From NCBI GenBank assembly GCA_037957365.1, contig JARHVA010001923.1:519001-583000 (forward strand): DNA of 64,000 bases, read 5' to 3'. Of this stretch, positions 1 to 10,149 are shown piece by piece (position 1 is the first letter of the stretch; every line of letters starts with the position of its first letter). Below the pieces are notes generated by a model, which saw nothing but the letters and a program-made list of their open reading frames with translations, did not search any database and was not told where the DNA came from. Source of the DNA: Torreya grandis. Lineage: Eukaryota; Streptophyta; Pinopsida; Cupressales; Taxaceae. The position numbers and the translations under genes are program-made.

Positions 1-335
1 TATTGGCAATCCAGGTGGAATGATGGATTGGGAATATTATCTTGTCATTTAGCAATTTTTGAATCTCAGATAAAATAGTACCTGATATTTTCAGATTATA
101 ATGTCGGGACTTTTGCCTGTGAGGTGTTGAATCAGCCTTGAAAGGAATGTTGTGTTAGATTTCATCAGGCCAGAGTGATTTCAAGTCATCATAGGTGTAC
201 GCTAAGACATCCATGTATTTTTTGAGCAAAGTGGTGAACTTGAAACACTCTTAAGGAGTACAGCATTTCCCAATGTTCACCATCTTGGGGTCTACCTTGG
301 TTCCCAGATTTACTTGATCAAACTTCTGGGAGGAA
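1..335 (-). pseudogene. reverse transcriptase N-terminal fragment (Tat-like element)
   Basis: The minus strand from about 335 down to 1 encodes, across an in-frame stop, the segment that precedes and begins the Ty3 RT domain. Recognisable peptides are VNIGKCCTP, YMDVLAYTYDDLKSLWPDE, FKADSTPHRQK and, at the edge, NDKIIFPIHHSTWIAN, which corresponds to the first conserved RT block just before the usual 'PVPKK' motif. The fingers, palm and YxDD motifs would lie beyond position 1. A stop after CCTP and another after the DE residues show that it is not translatable. It directly follows the RNase H domain in reading order. Confidence 0.75.
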
Positions 336-571
336 CTTGAATCCATTTACTATTGTTTGATGAATTTATCATTCTTATCAAATAGCTTCTCAAGGGAAAT
401 AATACCTTTGGGAATTTTATTCCCTTTCAGTTGCAAGAACTCCTCACCTATGCCTGAAATTGATTCAAGAGTCGGTTCAGGCTCTTAAGGTTCACTGCCT
501 TCAAAATGCATCCATTCGAAGCTATCCTTTTACTCCAAGAAGGCAATGATTTGATTATCATTATTTAATAC

Positions 572-1200
572 CTACCAATGACTAGAATTATAAGGCACAC
601 TTGGTCTAAAGACTAGCTCAATAGTGTATGTATCTCCTTTGAAGTCTGGATGGGGAATCAAGAGAGTGGCTGAAACAGTGAGTGCGTCAGCCCGATCATT
701 GAATTCTCTGGGAACTATAGAGATGCTGAAAGCATCAAAGCTTTCAAGTTGATCCCATATTAGATCATGGTAGTGGCACAATCTTTCATTCTTGGTTTGA
801 TATAGGTTTCTCACTTGACAAACCACCAATTTGACATCTCCTTTAACATGAAGGAGTTTGATGCCTTTGTCCCTAGCAGATTTTAATCCCAGCAATAGAG
901 ATTCATACTCGACTATGTCATTAGTGTTGCTAAATTGCAACTTATAAGATGAAGGAAAAATATTTCCTTGAGGAGATATTAACACAACCTGGCTCTTAAA
1001 CTGGTAGAGGAGTAGCTGCCATCAAATTCAAGAATCCATATCTCATTTGATACTAATTTTCCTTTGGGTTCTTTATTTGGAGGAGGGGATTCTTCTACAC
1101 CTGCATTGGGCTCAACCAATTCTTCTATTGTTCCACCTGAAAGCCTTTCTAGGTTGTCACCTGTAGCATCTTTATCAGATGCCTCATGAACTTCATCCAT
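572..1200 (-). pseudogene. archaeal-type RNase H domain (Tat-like element), frameshifted
   Basis: Two overlapping minus-strand frames make one RNase H domain. The frame at 979-1200 ends with the first catalytic strand (WILEFDGSYSSTS, catalytic Asp in FDGS). The frame at 572-985 continues with a pattern close to NIAEYEALLLGL (here NDIVEYESLLLGL, supplying the Glu), then LLHVKGDVKLVVCQVRN (the GD Asp) and VPREFNDRADAL (the last Asp). A frameshift near 980-1000 separates them. The peptides resemble the extra RNase H of Tat elements, not the classical connection-linked Ty3 RNase H. Its function would be removal of the RNA strand during reverse transcription. It lies between protease and RT, upstream of RT. 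Confidence 0.8.
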
Positions 1201-1209
1201 GGATAAAAA

Positions 1210-1650
1210 TTAGTTACCCATGCCTAAAGACTCAAATAGGATTTGAGCTTCAGGTGTTGAGGTTCGGGTAACTACATATTTTACTTCCTTTTCATGAAGT
1301 AGCCTTTTCATGACACCTTTGATTGGAACCCTCACCTCTGATAAATCCACACTCAATTCACCACCAACATCCCTACAGAAATTTTGCCTAAGAAAGATAC
1401 CATATGCTGCTAGGACGTCTACTACCAAGACAGTCATCTTGATTCTTTTATTTGGAAAGGTAGCAAATGCAAATTGGGCATCTTTTATTTTCCCTAGTAG
1501 TGGCACTTATTTGTTCTTCATGGGGAAGCATCTACCAAATGTCTTGGTCAGTGTGAGATCAAGGGATTTAGCTACTTTAGCAGGCATGACATTATCTGAA
1601 GCTCTAGAGTCAATGATGCAGTTATTCAGCTACCGTCTATTTATTAGCAA
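1210..1650 (-). pseudogene. retropepsin-like aspartic protease (Tat-like element)
   Basis: The minus strand encodes a degenerate active-site region CIIDSRASDNVMPAKVAKSL near 1580-1612, then GKIKDAQFAFATFPNKR, TVLVVDVLAAYGIFL and a tail FCRDVGGELSVDLSEVRVPI. In working Ty3 proteases the active site reads D-S/T-G; here Gly is replaced by Arg (DSR), and a stop interrupts the chain before VPLLG. The enzyme would cleave the gag-pol polyprotein. The family match rests on motif order and on its position between gag and RNase H. Confidence 0.75.
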
Positions 1651-1659
1651 TGAGACATA

Positions 1660-3225
1660 AAGAGGTTCAGTCCTACTAGGAGCAGTAGGAGGGGAAATGA
1701 AAAGATTATTCCTAGTGGATGCATCCTTGGGGGGATCATGTGTCACTTTGGGAACTACTTTTTCAATAAGGACATTCTAGTTTTTAACACACTGAACCAA
1801 TTTATCTAATTGTTCAGGATAGGACTGCAAGAATTCAAATTCAGGCATTTAAATTTTGGTTTTCTTAATATGATCAATTATGTCAAATTATGGAAATGAA
1901 CTAGGTATAGAGGATGAGAGCTCATCTTTTTGAGTTTTAGGGTGGGGGGGAACTAGACTACGAGTTTGATGTAAAAGGTGTAGGGGCATTTGGGGTACTT
2001 ACCTTTCTTGCAATCACTGGGCCCTTTGGCTAGAAAGGAAGAGTGGATCCCCGCTTAGCAATTAAAATTGCTAGTTGAGGTTGCTCCTCTACTTTTTCTT
2101 TATCAACTTGTTGAGTTGATTGATTCTTAGATCTGGTGAATACAGCATATGAGCCCTCAGCTACATTGCCTTCACTTCTAGGTTCATCTTAATAGTTCAA
2201 GAAACCAATATCAGAGTCGCCAACTAATTCTTCTTCTTCCTCAATGAAGAGATTAGCATCATCTTCAAGATTCAACTCAGGTTGGGATGAGAAGTCTGAT
2301 TCAGCTTTAAGATATCCAACTATTGAGTTAGTTGGAGGTGCTTTGAGGGTGAGATTTCTTTGTGGAGGAGGAAGGCAATTTTATTATCCCTAATTCCTAG
2401 TAGCATCACCTTGATATGCCTAATTCTAAAAAGTCCTCCTGGATATATCTCTGTATGTAGGAGTAGATGACATTCCTTGTGCCATTTGCTTCCTAAGAGC
2501 TAGCACTTCATTTGCTAGCTTCTACATCATAGGATTAGTGGTGGCTAAAGGGGAGTATTCAGAAGAAGAAGATTTACCTCTATTTGGATCTCTCCTGCTA
2601 AGATAAGGTCATCTTCAACTTCAGTAGCTAAATCTTGATCAACTTTGAGATCTATGTGACCAGCTCTTCTTAGCAAAAAACTCACTTCAAGCAGTTGTGA
2701 GTTGATGAAGAAGCATTTGAGGTTTTTAGGGGTCAGCTGAGCAATAGCAAGAATCTAATTCCTTAGCTTATCAAACTTTGCTATGAAATCCCTCATAAGC
2801 TCCTGGGGCTCCTTCATCATTTGCATGAGCTGGGCCAACAAGGCATGTGCATCTTTTGCAGGCTTGAATCTGGCCTTGAATTTGGCTTTGAGTGTGTCCC
2901 AATCAATTATTGATTGGGCTTGCATGTGGTAAAACCAGTCTGCAGTAGAACCTTACAGTTTTTCCATGAAAATCCTAACTTCCACATCCTCAAATTCTAC
3001 ACCTATCATGCCACAGGCTATGCTGAAGGCTGCAATGTGTTCATCAGGATGAACTTTTCCATCCCTAAAGAATTTGGGGAAATTCTTTCTTGAGCTTCGT
3101 GTAAGTTCATGCAAGGGTGGAGTTAAATTAAGTGGGCCAAAAGAGTTACCCCAGGGGCCTTGAGCTTCCATGATGGGACTATTGAAAGTAGGGATAAAAA
3201 ATCTAGGTGGAATTTGGATAGGCAA
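1660..3225 (-). pseudogene. gag polyprotein (Tat-like element), with stops
   Basis: The open start MPIQIPPRFFIPTF at 3225 leads into a Ty3 gag capsid region: KNFPKFFRDGKVHPDEHIAA, then after a stop near 2953 the matching continuation IIDWDTLKAKFKARFKPAKD and LMQMMKEPQELMRDFIAKFD at about 2750-2930. The rest, down to 1660, is a low-complexity linker with many stops before the protease. Gag would form the virus-like particle. No intact zinc knuckle is visible. The boundary with protease is approximate. Confidence 0.75.
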
Positions 3226-3489
3226 GGCTCTGCTAATAGTAGGAAAAGTAGCTCTGCCTTGTGTTGGTGTCTTGGTACGGGTAGGAGGGACACTCTTAGA
3301 TCATTGAACTTGAGGTTGGGGAGAAATCAAGTCAAAATCTCTTTGTTGTACCAACTCAAAGACAGGGTCAACAACACCTTGAGCTCTCTAGCTTCTGGTA
3401 TAGCGTGGAGTTGCCAGATTGTGAATCAAAAATGGAAAAGGACTGGTCACACTTTAGTTTAAAGCCTGAGGCTTCAAACTACTTGTCCT

Positions 3490-3507
3490 TCCCTAGTGGA
3501 GTCGCCA
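3490..3507 (-). other. primer-binding site, tRNA-Arg type
   Basis: On the minus strand the sequence right after the LTR reads TGGCGACTCCACTAGGGA. From memory of plant tRNA-Arg(ACG), whose 3' end is complementary to TGGCGACTCCGCTGGGGA or its A variant, this matches at about 17 of 18 positions. The leading TGG pairs with the tRNA CCA tail. Tat/Ogre-type elements are known to use tRNA-Arg. This fixes the strand of the element and the inner LTR boundary. Confidence 0.75.
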
Positions 3508-4904
3508 AAAACTATTGAGTGAATATTTTGTTGACTAACTAACTGGTGACCAAAATAGTTCCTATCACCATAGCATAGGGAGATGGGTCATTCTGGTGTG
3601 CAGGTTTACTACATCAACAGAGGACAAATCTCTCCTCTCATCAAAGGGAGGTTCCCTATTAAATATGTAGCACTATATATAATATAAATAAGTAGAAAGT
3701 AAGACATAGGGGTGGGATAAACCATCCATCTCTCTTTTTTTAGAGATGATGCTAACAAACAGAGGAGAAATCTTGGGTGATTGGTGAAGTTACTTCTCTT
3801 CTTTCAGAAGCAACTTTCAGCCAAGAGCCAAATCCCTTCTTAGAGAGTAGAAATCTTGGTGAAGTAATAGAAGGCACTCCTCTTCTTTTAGAAGTACTTG
3901 TTCTTGAAAATAGCAAGACTCTTTCTGGTAGGATCAGTAACAAGGTAATAGAGTGACCAGCAATCTAAGATGTAGCACAAAGTCTCCACCTTGACTGCCC
4001 AAGAGTGAGGTATGAAGAACAATGGGGGAAAAAATTCATCCCAAGATCCATTACACAGAAATAGAAAAGAGAAACACACACTGAAGACAACTATGACAAT
4101 GCAAAGTCAAAAAGTAGTTGGCTTCAGGACACCTTCCTTATCACCTCCACTAGTTCTACTTGTTAAATTAAATAAATAAGAATGCTTTTAGAAGATAGAC
4201 ATAAGAACAATCTCCTAATGTATCACAAGCTATAACAGCACAAAGTCTACAAGTAACTTGCTTTCTCATTCAATCAAAGAAATATGAATTACAATCTGAG
4301 CTCAAAGTCTCAGTAATGCCTTTCAATTCAGGCAAAGTTTCACTTCTGGTAAGGGGAAGATCTCCCTTCAAATGATACAAGAGATTACATTATATAGAGG
4401 CTTGAGGGAGGCTTGGCACTTTTTCCCATGGAGTGACCCATTTGGTGCATTCATACCTTGGATGCATTCTTGATTTTGTCATGTTGGAACAGGGCAGTTG
4501 CTTTAATTATGGTGTGCTGGTTTATTTCCTTTGCCTACTCCTTAGCCTGAATCACTCATTCCATCACCTATTATCCATGCAATTGTCTATTCTACCTTTA
4601 TCTTCAAAGGGGACAAATAGATGGTGCTTTCAATATTTGGAGGCCCAAAATATTTACCCAGCGAATTACTTCACCTACTAGAAATAACACCTGTTGAGTT
4701 TCCCTCTTTGTCTCTTCCTTCTCTATGTCCCAGCCTTAAGCTCTTTAGATGCATCCAGGTTCACCTTTTGAGTCTACAAAAATCAACAAACAATTGCAGC
4801 CAATTTGGTGTTCATGGATCTTTCCTCAATTGAAGGTTAATAGCTAGCTAGTCACTCTAAATTTGACATTCACAGGCCTATCATTCTATTGTGACGTAGG
4901 TGAG

Positions 4905-5830
4905 GACATGTGGCATCTGTGTCTTTGAAATAATCTTATCAGAGTAAGCTTTGAAACTGTTAAAGGCTGGGGGCATGGATGCAGACACATGGTAGTTTCT
5001 ACTACACTGGGATAGGACACATGGCAAGTTCCATGCTTTGAAGCTTCATTTGAAACTATGTCTCGGTATGTGACACTTGGCAGCTTCCATTGTGCTTTGA
5101 TGCTTTGACCTTTTTCGAAGGGAACATGCCTTTTAGGGTCTTAGAAAGGTTTAGTCCATGTGTCGAGTGTCCCCCTCGCAAGAGCATTTGCCCTTCATGA
5201 TCTTCCAAGTGGCCTTTGGGCCTTTGATTTCTCTAGTGAGTTGTTGGTCTTTTATTTCCTTCAGATAATTTGTCTGAAGGAAATCCTTTCCTTGGCTTCA
5301 TGTGTGCCTATGCATTGTGAGTGCCCTCCTTTTATGACACATGGTGCCTTCTGTTGCTTTTAACTAGAGACACGTGGCATCTTCCACTATTGATACATGG
5401 TAGCATCTACCTTATTAGGCCTTTGAAAAACCATATAAATGTTTGGGGATCAGTTAGGCTCTCATGAATGATGACACTCATCAGCCTCCATCGGTCTCTA
5501 CATGGGACACGTGGCATGATTCGCTACTCTTAAGAACACAAAGTGAAGCCTTTCATGACTAGCACTTGTCACCCTCCATGGAATTTTGTAAGAAGCTTTA
5601 TCGAAAGGAACCCTGTAGCTTTATACAAAACTCTGAGAAGCAAATTTTGACATGTGTCACGTTCCACTGAGTTACAATGCCGACATGTGGCATGGTCCAA
5701 ATATTTTTAGCAGTCGTGTGGATGCAGACACGTGGCAGCTTTTGATGAGTTGTCAAAAGGGACATGTGACACCTTCTACCACTTCTCTGAAACAAAGAAT
5801 AAAGGGGCTCAGTCGATGACACTTGGAAGC
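4905..5830. promoter_or_regulatory. cluster of G-box/ABRE-like motifs in LTR U3
   Basis: About fifteen copies of a word close to GACACGTGGCATCTTCCA occur at irregular 30-120 bp spacing. Exact ACACGTGGCA copies are at 5370-5379, 5507-5516 and 5728-5737. Near copies include 4906-4915, 4985-4994, 5017-5026, 5072-5082, 5336-5345, 5648-5660, 5682-5691, 5761-5771 and 5815-5824. The core CACGTGGC is the G-box/ABRE site bound by plant bZIP and bHLH factors (established). A role in driving the element is inference. Confidence 0.6.
5254..5284. repeat. inverted repeat, 12-bp arms
   Basis: Arms ATTTCCTTCAGA (5254-5265) and TCTGAAGGAAAT (5273-5284) are perfect complements around a 7-bp loop. The same CCTTCAGAC/GTCTGAAGG word recurs as palindromes in the related solo LTR at 49655-49682 and 49747-49770. 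Confidence 0.7.
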
Positions 5831-6078
5831 ATCCGCCTGACTCTTTCTTTTATGCGCATCTTTCCTTATCTAGGCAACCTTTGAACCCGTGTGTTGAACC
5901 AATTGAACATTGAACCAATTAAACCAGCTAATCCCTTTACTAAAAAAATCTTGAAAAATGAGGAATTTGAAAGCTTAGAACAAATTTTTGGAAAGGGAGG
6001 AGACAATTTTGGTATTTTAGAGCCAAAATAGTTCATATGTTGTCCCAAAAATAAGAAGTCATTTTTTTGGGGGACAAC

Positions 6079-6385
6079 AGGTATTGACTAGATCATATCA
6101 ATATTCATTATAGATAATAAAAAATATGGTGAAATCAACCTATGTACAAGTAGATTAAACTAAAATTATAGATATATTTGTATAGGATATTTAGCACATT
6201 TAAAATAAAAATTGAGAATTTTTTAGGTGGGTAACAGCAAAATGAAAGGGTTGGCTCATAAGAAAGAATGCAAGTGTGAGAGAAAGGCATATTAGGACCT
6301 TTTTTTGGTGCTCAATTCATGTGTGGTAAATGTGTGTCAAGCTTTTCATTTTAAAGTACCGAAGACTAGATTTTAGTATCTACAA
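6079..6385. repeat. dispersed repeat shared with 57640-57960
   Basis: About 300 bp align with 57640-57960: shared words include 'taggatatttag', 'gactcataag'/'ggctcataag', 'attaggacctt', 'gtgctcaa', 'catggtaaat' and 'ccaagctta'/'tcaagctttt'. No coding sequence is visible. It abuts the outer end of the Tat-like LTR, so that element may have inserted beside or into it. Confidence 0.6.
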
Positions 6386-6439
6386 ATGTTCCTTTTTATT
6401 CTAGTAACATATGTATAGTGTAATAGGATAAAATGTACC

Positions 6440-9400
6440 TGAGTGTGTATGTTTTAACCTATTTTTTATTAAAAATTAAATATTTATTTGATTATATATG
6501 TGTAAAACTATAAATATTATAAATCTAAAGATATTAAATATTTAACTATTCTGATTTGAAATATTTGAAAAATGTAGAAAGTTTTTATTTTATGAAAGTA
6601 CTAAGAAGAAATATAGTTAGCTTGTATACTAAATTATGTATAAAATTATGATTATTTACAAGTTGAAATCAGAAAAAGAGGTGAATTTACAAGTTCAAGG
6701 TTATAATAATTAATATAAATAAAATACTAACATGTTCATTATAAGTGTATGGTGGCGCAGTGCACACTAGTCCATTAACTATAACTTATCCCAGTTAATT
6801 GTGATAGACTGCTAACATAGAAATATAAAATAAATAAAGAATATATAAATGACAGATCAAATGTAGAAGCAAATTACATGAGTGTTATAGTGGTAGATTT
6901 ATACTGTGCCTAATTCCATTCAATGTAGAATTGACTTGATTGACTATGCATAAAAATTGATCATTGTGCATTTTGTGCCTATAAAAGTTAAGTAAATTGA
7001 TATGTCACAACCAGAGTTTGGCCATATAAAAAAATGTGTTTATCTTATCTTGTGTTTCAAATCCTTAGGGCACTCTGATATTTTGGAAAACTATAATAAA
7101 AATAAGTTAGTGAAATGGGTTGAGCCAACCTCAATCACCCCCTTGACAATTGACCATTTCTCATTTATCCAATACTTCAAGGAGGGAAATCAAGCCCACG
7201 TAGTTATCCCATCAAGAGTGAATGTGCAATTGTGATCCTTTGACTATGTCTATGCATCTATAAGATGAATTAGATACTTGACAATGAAATCTCTTTACTT
7301 TATTTGGAGGTATCTTGGCTTGGCTTATGGTTGTTCCATGTGAATGATTTATAATTTGGGTAAAATAGTGTATATTTTATCAATGTACAAAAGTGTATAA
7401 TATTAAACCAAGTGAATATAAATTCCCATTAATGAGTGTATCTTGACATGTATCTATATGAAAATATTTTGACAATTTCCTTTAGTCGACCATGTGAAAC
7501 ATGTTGTAAGACCCAAAAGCATTTTTTGAATTTCAAAAACTAGTTTTTATTTGGCATGGGATGCAACTAGCTTAAGTGGATAGGGGCACACTACACTTCA
7601 ATCTAATTATATTTAACATTTCCAAGAGGATTAAAGACTTATGTCCTCTATTAGAGATATTTTGAAGATGATTTTAAATAGCTTGAGCATTTTAACATTG
7701 AAATTTTTGTATAATAGAGACAAAAAACAAAGGATCAAACCCACATATAGAAAAATGGTTTAGAGGAAAGGAAAATAAGAGTCATGTATTTTTTCACAAG
7801 TCATGTGTTTTACTATGTGTCAATAATTAGCATTTCCAAGTACCTATGACCATATTTATGTGGCTAATTTTACCCCTTTTCTTATATAAATGAAATTGAT
7901 AGAGAAAATGAGAAAGAGTTCAACCTAATTGTGTATAGCCCACTTTGTATTTGATCGAATACTTCAATTGTGTATGACACTCAAATTATCAATCCCTAAA
8001 ATAGCTCATGAATTAGTCATTTTATTCATTTGAGATTTGAAAAATCTTAAACTTTGAAAATTGAAAGTTTTCAAAATAAATCAAGGGAGGAGCACACTAT
8101 ATGTAGGTAAAACCAAATTGCCATGTAACCTAAAATTAATGAAGGAGAACTATGGGCTCTTATTGAATCACTTTAAAAATTTGAACCAATAGTAAATTGA
8201 GAATGATTAAATACCAACTTGAATAATTAATCAATATCTTGATTTAGAAATATGTATTATCCCAGATCTCATGAATAAAAAATATTACCATATGTAGTAA
8301 TCCAAAAATATGGAATCATGCTACATTCGTTAGAAGTGATTCTAAGGCCATTGAGTGTCACTAGACTTTAGCATACATCACCTGCACATATTTAAATCAC
8401 ACCATGAAAATATATCTAAAATCTAATTTTAATGATTGAAATATAATCAAGAGTATTCATGACCCATGATGACCACATTGCTCATATAATTTCCTTTGAA
8501 ATGACTATTTTGCCTTTGAATTTGAATATTTAGCTCTTTGCACTTTGAATTTGAAACTTTAATTTTTGCCACTTCAAACTTTGAAATTTTAAATTAGCCT
8601 AAACATGAATGAGTATCATTCCCCATCAAAATATGTGTCAATGATATATAATTTTATGCATCTATATGCTGAATTGTAATTTATATTTACAACCTGTAAC
8701 TTTGATCTAGTGAATTTTTGGCACATGTTTATGCATATGCATTCAAATGTGTATAATTTTTTGCATTTATTCATTGAAAAAATGAGTGCATATGCATGTC
8801 ATATTCCCCCAAAATTAGTATTTATGTGCAAATGTTTGATTTTTGAATCACTTTGAATCCTTGAAAACCTGTATTCTTATTATAAAATCTAATTTTGCAT
8901 TGTTTGAATCTTTGAAGATATGTAATTTACATTTTTTAAATGTGTATTTTATATATTTGAACATATATTATATCCCAAATATATTCATGGATTTTTGGAT
9001 CTCTAATACAATCCCACTATGGTGCCCCCATTTTCATATGAGGGATGTAGCCTGCAAGTCAATAATCTCAAAAGAAGAGTTAATTGTATCATGCAATGAA
9101 GATATGATCATAGAGTAACTATGTCAACATGTTGGATAGTATGTTATCATATAAATTCATTTTCAATTCAAATCATGTATGTAACATATCAAATTTGAGC
9201 TAAACAAGTGTCATGTCTAAATAGATTTAGAAAATAAATAAAGCACATGGTAAAGTAAGCATATTTGAAGTAGACTTTGACCTAATATTCATGATAGATA
9301 TCATGGCACTACTAATAAATCTCATAAATTACACAATAAAAATACACAATAATTCCATGTGTTGTTACTAAATAAATTTGAGGGCCACATACAAGGGACA

Positions 9401-10090
9401 TGTTCAAATGTCACAATAAGCAAGGATTGCACACATAATGTCAAGGGACACAATTAATGTACATGTTCAAATGTTTCACATACCAATCAACAATCTTATA
9501 AAGATGCTCAAAAAAATTCACATGTGGGCCAAGGGCCACACATAATAAGCAAAAAGTGTTAATCCTATCATGCAATAAATTAAACAACATTGAATGAGTA
9601 TAGAAAAAGTGAAAAATAATTTATTCCATCCACATGTATCAATGTCATGTTATTATCAAGTATAACATATATGTATAAAAATGTAAAGTATGAGTGATTT
9701 ATCATGACACATAATATATGTAGCTCAACATTGAATTTGAGGTTATAGATAGATATAACATTTTATAGTGTAACCTATAAAATAATATGCCCCTAGTATA
9801 GGCATGACTACTAGGTAGAAGGGAAGAAGCATCTAAGAATGCATATGTAATGCATGTCAATCATCACACTCAAATACCTCATGAAATTCATGTGTGTATA
9901 GAAAAAATTATGTTATATACCAACTTACAGGAAAAATAATACATGTAAAGAAGTAACTAGCATTTCATGTCATGTTGAGGACCTATTTTTATTTATCCAA
10001 AACATTTTTAATGTTTTTTATATCTTTTAAATATTTTATTTTTATTTGATTTATTGATATTTTTATTTTTATTTTAGTTTTTTAATATTT
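6440..10090 (-). repeat. noncoding or LTR-like half of repeat unit A
   Basis: An AT-rich 3.6 kb stretch that is collinear with 13735-17110. Matching landmarks include 'acttatcccag' (6784 and 14050), 'caatcaccccc'/'caatcacccca' (about 7133 and 14406), 'acaatcccacta' (9010 and 16142) and 'actaggtagaag' (9810 and 16932). No protein domain is recognisable. In minus orientation it follows the gag remnant of unit A, where a 3' LTR would sit. A clean TG/CA end or primer site was not found, so LTR identity is only likely. Confidence 0.55.
7002..7320 (+). other. short frame conserved between units A and B, function unknown
   Basis: A plus-strand frame starting MSQPEFGHIKK contains SITPLTIDHFSFIQYFKEGN and QAHVVIPSRVNVQL. 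It matches the frame at 14329-14616 (SITPLMIDCFLCIQYSKEVN, QAHIGLPPTVNVQL), where the frame runs on further (SFDYVYVDRRWIRYL). Copy A has a stop after VNVQL. I do not recognise any family. The similarity may only reflect DNA-level homology of the repeat. Confidence 0.3.
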
Positions 10091-10149
10091 ATAATGGGAA
10101 CTAACATATGATCCCATTAATGGAAGAATTATAATGTGTGTTTGTATCA

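Larger units (their letters stand above)
1..6078 (-). mobile_element. Tat-like Ty3/Gypsy retrotransposon, 5' part
   Basis: Reading the minus strand from 6078 down, the order is: 2.57 kb LTR, primer-binding site complementary to tRNA-Arg, gag, aspartic protease, an archaeal-type RNase H, and the start of reverse transcriptase, which runs off the window at position 1. Each part is recognisable by conserved peptides, but all contain stops or frameshifts, so the copy is dead. The tRNA-Arg primer and the extra RNase H point to the Tat/Ogre side of Ty3/Gypsy (family knowledge). The 3' LTR, the rest of RT, and integrase lie outside the window, so target duplications cannot be checked. Confidence 0.85.
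3508..6078 (-). repeat. 5' LTR of the Tat-like element
   Basis: Bounded inside by the primer-binding site and outside by tgttgtcccc (minus strand), a TG start typical of LTRs. It is homologous along its length to 47739-50564: both share the block with 'ctctcctctcatcaa', the 'ctctctttttttagagatgatg' stretch, the PBS-proximal gtgaatattttg, and the TG-proximal atagttcatatgttgtccc. An AT-rich TATA-like stretch (minus strand, about 3670-3690) could be the core promoter. The U3 part holds a cluster of ACACGTGGCA-like motifs and an inverted repeat. Open frames inside it show no similarity and are treated as noncoding. Confidence 0.8.
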
